From positions 3,746,908 to 3,810,907 of the forward strand of contig NW_006763290.1 of NCBI RefSeq assembly GCF_000218685.1: DNA of 64,000 bases. The letters run 5' to 3'. Numbering within the stretch: the stretch's first letter is position 1; each line of letters starts with the position of its first letter. The translations under genes and the position numbers were made by a program. A model generated the notes under the pieces. The model made no database searches. It saw nothing but the letters and a program-made list of their open reading frames with translations, and was not told the origin of the DNA. Shown here piece after piece: positions 54,888 to 64,000 of the stretch. This DNA comes from Serpula lacrymans var. lacrymans S7.9 (lineage: Eukaryota; Basidiomycota; Agaricomycetes; Boletales; Serpulaceae).

Positions 54888-57415
54888 TCAATAATATTGT
54901 TCAGGAAATAGGTCCTCCTTCATACCAAACACTTTGATCATATGCGCTCCACAAATGAAGTACTTGACCAACACAAAATGGCTCTCTTTATTCTCCTCAT
55001 AAAGTTGAGCACCAGCCCACCTTGTTCTGGGCTTCCCAGTGGAAGACTTGAAGTAGTTGACAAGTGCAATGTCATATGTTTCGGACCTGAGATAGCACCT
55101 AAATATCCCCAAAAGTTGAGCTGGCCTAGGCTTTGGTGTCTGTGTGTTTATGAGGATACAGTCACAACAAGCTACTCCATTAAATTGCGGGTTGCACCTC
55201 AGGATGTTGTGGCCTTCAGTGCAGTCCTCTTGTGACTGATACCGGAGGTATAGGCAGTGGTATTCTCGAATCTATCAAGTGATATTAGCATCAGCATAAG
55301 TGAATGTAAAGCAACAACATACATTAATAGGTTTATCGCCAAGACTGGCTTCTGAAACATTTGTAGAAAAAAATCTCCAGAGAGATCTGTCAAAACTTGA
55401 ATGCATTTGACTGATCATCATTGCTCTCGAGTCACTCAGGCTTGTTGGAGAGCCAAGTGTCCAGTGTAAGTCAATGTTCTTTGAACTATATCCTGTCCTC
55501 TCTATTGTGCACTCTCTGTTGTGTTTGTTTTCTGAATCAGGTCCCTCTGAATTGGCATCTTGCTGTTGGCAGGCCTTGTCATGCTCGTCAACAGCATTTG
55601 TATGTATGCAATTGCTTCCTGGTTCTTGTCTATTCGGGCCATCTGTAGTTTAACGGTTGTAGGATGTTCATCATGGCATAGTTTAAGTGGGGCACATACC
55701 TGTGGATCTGCATTCTTACAATATGTTTGCTTGTATGGCTGCCAAATCTCCTGGTGAATTCCTTCACCTATCCCTGTTTCATAGTTATCGGTGGTGCCCT
55801 TTTGTTGGATATCTTTGATGACATGGTTGACAAAGTGTTGCTTGTAGAAATTGAATGATTTCTCATAATGTTTTGAAACAAATCAGTAAAAGTTTATCAA
55901 TGCAGATAGCGACAAAACTTTGGATATGAAGAGTGGTCCAATGCTTTTTACCTTGCAAGCATTCTTGTAATCCAGTATAATGCTATCTATCTGCTGTAGC
56001 TGCTCATCTGTCAAACAGTGTAGTCCTATCATTGTCTGATATTGAGCATAGGCCCGGATACAATGCACCAGTGAACAGTCTTCAGGCAGAAGCTGGATGA
56101 CACAAGGAAATATATACTACAGTATGAAAAAAAATGTAACCACCTTCAAAGGCTAGTGTAGTGAAAAGCTCATACCTTTGATATGTCAAAGAAAACTTGG
56201 CTGTCTGCATAATCAACTGTGGTGACATTTGTGAAATGTTTGAGGTTGTGCCAATGGGAAGCATCCCGCATGCTACCATTGAAGTCTCCTGAGTGATGTT
56301 AGTCAAGTAAAGCTATGAAAAGACCTACTTTATTGCTAATTAGCCTTTGTTCCCATCTTTGGCTAAGACACCAAGCTGTAGGGGCCAAAGATGTTTTCCC
56401 CACTTTCCTAAGTTGTCCAAATGGAGTTTATCATATGAAACAGCAAGATACAGATCTGAGTGATGCATAGACCAAAACAAATTCTATGAAATTGGGGTTT
56501 GTTATCAATGGTGCTAATAGTAGAGAATACCACAGAACATAGGCTTGCCTCCTTGGCCTTGCAAATTTTTCTCAGCTTTGCTCTTATTACCTGCTTGAGT
56601 GGAAGCAATATATGCTTGTTGCATGGCCTTGGCAATATGAGCCTCAAATGTGCCATTGGTATTGTGTAGCTTGTCATGGTGAACCAAGCATTTTGTGCAG
56701 GGGTAACTAGCTAAAGTGATACATGTTGCTGTAACTGCACAACTTTCCTCTCTGTCAAGGGATTTAACTGGCACTCCAGTGTGTACTGATCTATCACACT
56801 TATCACTGCACTTTATTGCCTCCCCATAATGTGCTTGTTTTTGTACAGTCTTGAATACAACACCAAGGACCTTGTGATAGACTTTTTGCTTGAAACAGGC
56901 CCATTCTAGTGTCTCAGCCACATTGCGATCAGATGAGTCTGCGGGGTCTGCAGGCTATAGCAAAATAAAGAGAGGTCTTTGTGTGAAACAGTAAGAAATA
57001 AATTACCACAGGCATGAAATCAATGAGGACACTCCCTCCATTACCTGAAGCATTCCGTATTTTGCGTGGTAAGAACATTGGGCGGATAATAATTGGGTGC
57101 TTTTGTACTCATTTTGTGACATTGCCTTTGTCGAGCCAAAGGGAAATGGGAAGGAAACAGTGGGGAATATTGTTCTTGGGGAGTTGATCCTGAAAGAAAA
57201 AAGTAAGGAACGCACATGTAATATACAAAAACAAACCTGTATATTCCACCATCTGTCACCAGTGCTGAACTCAACATAAATTCTTGTTTTGAGGACCACC
57301 CAGCCATTACGCTTACAAAAGAATTTCTTGTTGGGGTACCAAAAGATCTTGGGTGCGAGACTACTATCAGTGATCCAGTCACAGTATACCTCTCAAGGGT
57401 CACGGTACACAAACA

Positions 57416-58192
57416 TCAGGAAAAACCCTTTTGCTATATAGCCACCACCTATATATATAAATGCATTCATAGAAACTATAGTACTATCAGTGCAATTATA
57501 GCTTTTATAGCTCTTATAGCACAGTAGTAGGCAAAATTTTAACCAAGGGAAGAAGTATCTATAATTCCCTCAAACTCTGGATTAATCTAATAAACTTGTT
57601 CAATAATAGAAAAAGGCCAAAAGTGTTTGGAGTCAAGTATATTATTATAGGCAAGATACTATAAGTGCTCTTATAGCCTATAGCAGCCTACATAGCTCCT
57701 ATAGCTGTAAAGGTCATAGTTATAATATAGTTCAAGGTGCTTAAAAGGGCTAATAAATCATCCAGTATTAATTAATTATGTAGCCTGTATTAGTGAAATA
57801 GTAGTTTGTATCCCTGATACTCACAAAATAAGAATAATGATTTATCCAAATATAAGTAGTGACAATGAGTAAAAAAATAATCTAAGTCCATAAAAGATCA
57901 ATATATAACACCTGTACAATACATTTTATAAGTTTTCATGGTGTAGTGGATAAATGTGATGTGTGCCTGTAGGTTACTTAGTCACCCAAGAGCTGACTAG
58001 CAGGTTGAGAGTTCAAATCCTGTCTGTGTTAATTTTTTTCAATCAGCCACACAACAATTTCCAACATCTATAAGAGCATTTATAGAGCTATATGAGGCTC
58101 TATAGATGGCAGAGATTCTATAACAGGTTTGACCACTATAACAGCTTTATGACTACTTATAGTGCTCTATATAGCTACCCCCATTTTTCCTG
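57416..58192. mobile_element. about 0.78-kb insertion with inverted ends in a Plavaka exon
   Basis: The left end ATCAGGAAAAACCC...GCTATATAG and the right end, inverted, ATCAGGAAAAATGG...GCTATATAG form imperfect terminal inverted repeats. The interior is full of short TATAG/CTATA words and carries a tRNA-like module. Removing it restores a Plavaka reading (…FMFVYRDP…). The junctions can be read as an AT duplication or as insertion between A and T. Confidence 0.7.
57938..58029 (+). ncRNA. tRNA-like module with a long variable arm
   Basis: A-box-like TGGTGTAGTGGATAAAT, B-box GAGTTCAAATCC, an extended region between them as in class II tRNAs (Leu/Ser), and a run of seven T at about 58033. It lies inside the 57416-58192 insertion. 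Confidence 0.5.
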
Positions 58193-59209
58193 ATAAAGCT
58201 GAATTGGAATGTCTCGCCTAAGTATTCGGCAGAGATGCGCACTTCTTTAAACTATGTTACAATTTAGCATTAGAATGATGTTCAGGTGAATAAGAATAAG
58301 CTCACCTGAGGACACAAGTGCCAAGCTCTTTTCAAGGTCAATATTGTTTTGTAATATAATGGTAGTTTCCCATGCCCACCCATTGTGCATTCCGCATAAC
58401 TGAGAATTAACAATCTCCTTGCTGAATAGCCCTTTCACAGTACTTTAGGCATACTCAAAGTCTGAACGGGTTCTGAATGGGGCCCACAGTTTGTCATTCC
58501 AGTGACAGACATCAGATCTGCTGTGGTTAGCTGATGCATCCAAGAAAATAATGGTTGGTTTGTTGATGCTACTGTGAGGGTGTAACCTGAATAAAGCTTG
58601 AGGGGTATTCATTTTCTGTTTCGTGATCTGTTGCAGATTCCTGGATTGTTGGTGATGACTCAGAACTGAGCACCAAATCCATATTGAAGTGGTCTTTGGT
58701 GTTTGAGTTAGAATCAACTTCGGGACTGGGCTACAAGGTATTTGAAGGTAAATTAGTCTAAAACTAGTAGAGGATATATTGTGCATATCTTTGTGTCTAT
58801 TTTGTGCCATTTTTGGGGAGCCATACAATCATCCTTAAAGTATAAGCCGTTGCCTTGAGAGGATGAAGCCTCTGCAAGCTTGTTGTGATGACGTTTACAA
58901 GCTTCTAAGTGCTTGTCAAATCGGCGTGAGCTCCTAAACATCTTGCAGTATTGGCACCAAGGGTTATTGGAGATTCTCTTTGTCCTGCTAAACGAATTTG
59001 TTTTGATGTGGTTTGGTTTTGACGTTATAACAGATTGGAATCATAAGCCAGGACTGGTTCATCTCTGCAGTATGTAATTTCATTATCCTGGTGCTCAAAA
59101 CAGAACCAGGACTCAACAACACTTACTCAGTTCTGTGATGGGATGCAAGCACAACAATAAAATAGTGCCAGTCATCTCCAGGCTTGTGGTGGTGCAATCT
59201 TTGATTGCT

Positions 59210-60048
59210 CAGAGGCTAACCTGAAGACATTGGCAGCAAGGCGAAAACAATTTATTGAGAAGATTGGTTGGCGGATGAATAAAAAAGGGAACTTATATTT
59301 TAGCTTGTGGGATGTTGAGATTCTCTATGTGAATTATTGTGGGAAGTTTGACATCAATAAGGTATTTCTGAATCCACTCTTGAAGGTGGTGAGTAAGCCG
59401 TATCCTGTAGATTGACATTATTATAGCTAAAATGTGTCCAGGTGATATCCTGCATTGTCCGAGGACCTGGTTCAATATTTTCAACAAAAGAAAGGACACC
59501 TTATGATGGAGCACAAAGCACTGAGACATTGGATGTTAAATGGGGCCTCCAACATACAACTCCAGGAATGATAGCATCTGCTGCTGTTTTGGTAAGTTAA
59601 ATGCTAAATAAATATTGGGCTGCTAACTAATTGTTGGTAGGCTTGATGGGTACTTTCCCCCGACAAACCTTTGAAGGAACGAGGAACCCAATTTGGAATA
59701 CACTAGCACAAAGATTTTGACAATTACTTACAGTATCTTCAAAGTGGCTTAATAAAGACAAAAGCCAGCGTGCTCACAATTTTCTGTGAGTGGGATAAGG
59801 TGCTGTTCCCGAACACCAAAAGTGGTCTTGGAGGCCAATAAGATGATGAAGACTGGTCTGAAGAAATGCAGGAAGTAATGGGTGCTTTAAACAAAGACAC
59901 TGAAGAGCTGCCTCTGGATAATGAAGAGCGAGATGACAGAGGTCCTGGTGATGATGGGATTAATGGGGAAGATGTACCAGGTTGGCAATATGGTGACAAT
60001 AATATCGAGTTTGGTCTAGGAGGGAGCCAAAAGGAGGGGAAAGTCTGA
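59210..60048 (+). pseudogene. basidiomycete hypothetical protein, decayed
   Basis: Blocks are KTLAARRKQFIEKIGWRMNK, then ETLDVKWGLQHTTPGMIASA, an intron near 59591-59639, A*WVLSPDKPLKERGTQFGI, KDFDNYLQYLQSGL and TIFCEWDKVLFPNTKSG, ending in an acidic tail. This matches my memory of a frequent Agaricomycete protein of unknown function found near transposons. At least two stops (near 59642 and 59702) break it. Confidence 0.5.
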
Positions 60049-61384
60049 AATATCTCATACAATGTTGAACAAAATAATCATTAGGTTTGGCAGACACCAG
60101 ATAATGAATTCAAGATTTGATGAATGATAAGCCGAATGATAATCAAACCATGTGGCTTGATTCTCTTTTTAGATGGTCCAAGCCTAGATCCAGACCCAAG
60201 TCTCCTATGTGATGTTGTGGGGTACTCCACAAGGTGCCACATCATACATATAATGGCACATTGTTGCGTGTTTTCATCCTCTGCATCATCATGTCCGTTT
60301 CCTCCCTGACAGAGATGTCCAAACAAGCCCAACAAAAACCCAACTACTGTAGTGTCACTGTGATTTAAGGCTTCCTGAATATCCATCCAGTAAGTCTTAA
60401 GTTGTACTCCTCATGCTCAAATAGCCGCTGACTCAGATATCCTCAGGCTTTCTTTGTAGAACCTAAGTCATTCTGAAATAGTGAGTAATACTGTTGATTG
60501 ATGTTGTGCGTGTATTAATCATGATCTCAACAACACACAGGTGCTATTATGTTTATGCTAGTTAGGCATATATAGCCTCAAGAGTGACATACATAGCGCC
60601 ATATAACTGGGACAATAATACTCAGGTGTGATCTGATGATGGCTTACAAGGCCTTGTCGCAACATTTTGACTGTTATCATAGGATCGAAGCCTAACTGCA
60701 TAAACTAGCCTTTTGAGGCCTTACATGGGAAAACAAATTTCTCCAACAACTGCTCGCACCAATAGTATCATATAAGCCGCTATATAAAGTAGTTTGATTT
60801 GCTGATGACACTCCCAAACCCATACATGCTTGTTTGCCTGCACCACCAGTTCCATCCTGTGAGCTCCGTGGCCGCAAATACTCTAGTGATAAGAACCTGC
60901 CACCTTTGTAGTCTGCTTTTTGGGACTATGTATCTATTTACTTGTCAGAAAAATGCATTCTAGCATTTCAGTCCTGATAGGGCCAAATAAGGTTGTAAGG
61001 AAATTGTGGCCCTAGTAATGTGCAACACACTGCACAGAGGCCTTATCAGGCCTGAAAATAATGAAGTTTTGCACAAATTGGGTTGGATTACAGTTATCAG
61101 GATGGTTAGCCTTGCCCGACTGCTCTGATCAAATATGCATGATCCGCCCAATGGCTTTGTTCCGGACAACCATGGAAATATGGACTTTTCATAAAAATCC
61201 TTCAATGCAACTTCTGACATGGTCATATCACGCTTCTCAGTCTCTCACGCTAAAATTGGTCATATAGCTTGATATCAGACTCCAAGATTATTTTATTATT
61301 GCAGCATAATAAAACTTTTCATGTTTGCATTGATAATCATGTATCTCAAATACAAATAGAAATGATCATTTATTTTCATCATCA
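60049..61384. other. no gene seen
   Basis: AT-rich, with scattered short frames on both strands and no motif. Confidence 0.5.
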
Positions 61385-62036
61385 GTGAGATACAATTTGT
61401 ACAGAATGACACGAGTCCTCCTTCAGGCCCCCGGAGTACTCAGCTACTACCAGCGAGAGACGGTTTCCGCTGATTATGGTCTCTATATTGCTCGAAGTTC
61501 TCTGACTGCACCTGGGACCAGAAACAGAAACAATGGTGGTTTTGCTGATGAGAATACGAGAGATACAGCAATGGATGTTGATGACTTACCTTCTGCAAGG
61601 CACTCTTCTTTGAAGTCTATTAATCTCCCTCATCAAGCTACATCCAGCAGTATCAAAGCTGACGGGCATGGTAAAGCTTTACACAGAGGACCAAGGTCTA
61701 GGGAAATGGCAAGTAAATGTTATGGATAAACCTCAAAGAAGAGTGAGTGAGCTATCAGGCATGGTAAAGCTTTACACAGAGGACCAAGGTCTAGGGAAAT
61801 GGCAAGTAAATGTTATGGATAAACCTCAAGGAAGAGTGAGTGAGCTATCTTCATCAAGGCTGGCAAAGAAAGATAATGTACCATATGCGGTGGTCTTGAT
61901 AATAAGACTGTTGATGGAGATGATTATTTTAACAGGATGGTGGTTGGGTGAGAGGAAGGAGTGTATGCAAGTGGTTTTGAGCTCGGGAAGCTGGATTTAT
62001 ATATGCTGTGTGCCAAATATTAGAGTTTGTATGTCA
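61385..62036 (+). other. unassigned open frames with a 93-bp tandem duplication
   Basis: The units 61668-61760 and 61761-61853 are nearly identical (one difference seen, AAAGAA versus AAGGAA). In one frame each encodes 31 residues starting MVKLYTEDQGLGKWQVNVMD. The function is unknown. Confidence 0.6.
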
Positions 62037-62649
62037 TAAGTCAAGTGATATTGGAACAGCAAAGGAGAGACTTACATTATGACAGTAAATATACAAGATG
62101 TGAGCCGTGCAATTGACAAAACTTGATCCTTGAATTTGAATGTTGTATCACCATGAGCAATAAATGCTGCATTACTTTGACTGTTTGTGACCTGACCTGA
62201 GAGTCAAAGGCGGTATGATAGTATTGTTGATGATAAGGGTATATTGGGTTGAGCACTGACTTGGATGAAGATTCCGGATCCAAAAGTGGCAGCCTAAAAT
62301 CAGTGGACATGTGCTCAGTCCAGGCGGCCATTCTATCAGTGCTTAATAATGGGAAGTATTGCAGAGCATCTATTTTCAGACAGTACATCCTGAATTGAAC
62401 ATGATTGCATCAATATTTATGTACGGTGTCTGAACTGGCCCATGTCCATATCCGACAAGACTGCTGAGTCCACTCTGTCCCCTCAGGACCTCTCTTCTGC
62501 CACACTACTATGATAACCATTGCCTTGATCATCATCCCCCATTTGTTACGCACAAAGTGCTTAACAAAGTCTGAGGGTTTGTCGAGGTTTCTAGGAAATT
62601 TATCTGAAGTCAAGTTTTGAGAATGTAGTTCTGAGTAAAGTTCTTCCAA

Positions 62650-62975
62650 TGAGAGTTGGTCTTCTTCTGAGTAGAAGTCTGATCTTAGGAGTCTAGCTTT
62701 GTAAGCGTAAACTGCGTAGAATTGTATTGAAGAGATACTACTACCGTTACAAAGGTATTTATAGGAAATAAGATCGGTGATAGGAGTTAGGTCCTATCTA
62801 GGGGAGGCTTGCCTGTTGAGGGCTAACTACTATACTAGGTAATGTAGGTTGCGGAGAAAACAGAAATGTACGTGAAGGAAATGAGTCATCGGTCCGATGG
62901 TATAACCAATGAGTAAAAAGAAATGAGTAGTCCATAAAAGGAGTAGAAATTATAACCATTACCCCCTTACTTGCT
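62650..62975 (-). repeat. LTR-like region W with ATTGG box, palindrome and TATA
   Basis: On the minus strand it directly follows the gag-like gene and a purine tract (AAGTAAGGGGG). It contains CTCATTGG (about 62906-62913), the palindrome ATCGGACCGAT (62889-62899) and TATAAATA (about 62756-62763), the same order as modules X and Z. I infer an LTR U3; no second copy lies in the window. Confidence 0.5.
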
Positions 62976-62982
62976 TCGAGTT

Positions 62983-64000
62983 TCACCAAAATTTGGTGCC
63001 TTCACCATCCATGTTGTAACTATCGTCATAGCTGACGTCTCCATGTAATCCCTCCATTAGAACCCTATCTTTGTTTTCCATACGAATAGGACACCAATTG
63101 AAACTATGTCCCGGTGCATGACGGTCACAATTGGGGCAGTAATAGGCTTTGCAGTAGTATGTGCAATGATCGCTCCAACCGCAGCGTTGGCAGTAGGGAG
63201 CATTATTGTGAACATCTTGGTGGTATTTTTGTCTAGTGTTAGACAAAGTGTCGGATTGGGGAGTGGGGGGATTGTCATCTCCCAGGTCGTATGTTCCTGC
63301 ATACAACTGGTTGATCATATCGGCATCATCTACATTGATTGTGGCAGGGATCTGGAGTATCACTTCTTGCTGGCCACGTCGGGCTCCTCGTCAGTTTGTC
63401 AGACAACAACGGGTTAGGCCGTTTGGCACTGGTCGAGGTGGAGGTGACTGGGATGTCGGTGGTTTTGGGTTCGACCCAATGGAACGGGGACTGGAGGGGC
63501 TCGACCCTTGCAAGATTGGGCTGGTTGGGACGGTGGGAATGTATTCTTCTGCTGACAGGGTGGACGGAGGTTGTTGGGCGACGATGTGGTAAGTGAGCTT
63601 GGGGGTAGCACTGGTCTGCTTGGGGTATGATAGGGACTGGCGGGACAAACCGGGTGGAGGAATACTCATACAACTGTCTTGCTCTATCCGTGTGCGCGCT
63701 TCTGTTAGCAAGGTCCTCCCGCCTAATTCCAAATATGCCTTTGCCGCGTCCATTTGCCCACTCAAGGAGCTCATCCTCAAGCGTCGTTCCAAAGATTCCA
63801 AAACTCATTTTTCCATCCGGAGTGCCTGACAGATACTCAAGTCCTGATTGTTGAGCCACGAATGCTCGCTTTCCAACGAATGTAGTGAGTCTATGGCTTT
63901 TAGTTGTTTGTCAGCTACGAGGTCAACAGCAAGGAAGGTATGCATGGAGGAAAGAGCATGGTATGCGTGGGGGTAGCGTTTTTCTGTTTTGTAGAATAAA
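62983..64000 (-). pseudogene. gag-like zinc-knuckle protein, two stops, runs off the right edge
   Basis: One minus-strand frame gives LAVDLVADKQLKAIDSLHSL, a TGA near 63811, LERRLRMSSLSGQMDAAKAY, a Pro/Ser-rich linker, a TGA at 63391-63393, then NVDDADMINQLYAGTYDLG. A Cys/His cluster follows: YCQRCGWSDHCTYYC, then YYCPNCDRHAPGHSFNWCP. A CCHC-like pair after a helical N-terminus suggests a retroelement gag. The immediate downstream purine tract and LTR-like region support this. The element type is unknown and pol is absent here. Confidence 0.5.

Larger units (their letters stand above)
54888..58960 (-). pseudogene. Plavaka-like transposase 2, decayed and interrupted
   Basis: The minus-strand order starts with a zinc-finger-like N-terminus (CQYCKMFRSSRRFDKHLEAC, about 58950) and WAPFRTRSDFEYA (about 58470). 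After the insertion at 57416-58192 come SSLAPKIFWYPNKKFF (about 57340), KNNIPHCFLPISLWLDKG, IRNASGNGGSVLIDFMPVV, then ETLEWACFKQKVYHKVLGVV, ASYPCTKCLVHHDKLHN, IRAYAQYQTMIGLHCLTDEQ, SFNFYKQHFVNHVIKDIQQK and GEGIHQEIWQPYKQT. These match a common basidiomycete Plavaka-type transposase lineage. Introns with GT-AG ends lie near 57193-57237 and 56955-57003. Stops (near 57110, 56520 and 58445) inactivate it. The element ends were not found. Confidence 0.75.

Noticed and set aside
1..64000. CRISPR arrays, bacterial operons, ribosome-binding sites, rRNA
   Set aside because: None seen; introns and element families show this is a fungal nuclear sequence.

Overview
The window looks like a stretch of a filamentous basidiomycete (Agaricomycete-type) nuclear genome. 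The evidence is the short GT-AG introns (about 45-80 nt), the chromodomain Ty3/gypsy element, two Ty1/copia families, and remnants of the KDZ and Plavaka DNA transposon families, which are typical of mushroom-forming fungi. I cannot name a species. Only two loci look like ordinary host genes. Both are on the + strand, multi-exon and free of internal stops: a CNH/GYF-domain protein at 5236-9241 and an MIT-domain protein at 18549-21495. Nearly everything else is mobile DNA or decayed genes.

Layout. 1-1600: dead rve-type integrase-like gene (-) running off the left edge. 2540-4525: broken gene resembling basidiomycete alpha-type kinases (+). 5236-9241: CNH-GYF host gene. 10018-10460: first copy of a small element carrying a one-helix membrane ORF. 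11700-12568: N-terminal KDZ transposase remnant cut off by a gypsy-family LTR. 12953-18045: a 523-bp inverted repeat, apparently perfect, bracketing a second dead KDZ transposase, a decayed companion gene and two solo LTRs with perfect 5-bp target-site duplications. 18549-21495: MIT host gene. 22734-28978: complete, apparently young gypsy element with intact gag and pol. 29556-35064: solo copia LTR, nested hAT-like elements and a truncated copia element with intact gag. 35700-37783: dead Plavaka transposase (-). 38164-39661: tRNA-like module, second membrane-ORF element and a dispersed repeat. 42430-43300: TPR remnant (-). 43630-48657: decayed copia element. 48658-50240: degenerate tandem repeats. 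51177-52915: decayed basidiomycete-specific gene (+). 53501-54385: tRNA-like module and third membrane-ORF element. 54888-58950: second Plavaka-like relic (-) with a roughly 0.8-kb insertion. 59210-60048: decayed hypothetical gene (+). 61385-62036: ORF with a 93-bp tandem duplication. 62650-64000: LTR-like promoter and decayed zinc-knuckle gag-like gene (-).

How it fits together. The two host genes probably once lay closer together and were separated by layered insertions. Most transposase genes carry in-frame stops, whereas the gypsy element is intact and its LTRs differ at only about three positions. The most interesting undescribed signal is a family of three small elements (10.0, 38.7 and 54.3 kb). 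Each encodes a similar short peptide with one membrane helix, followed by a palindrome and a TATA box. Two of the copies differ mostly at synonymous sites. All gene models and homologies here were read by eye, with no database search.
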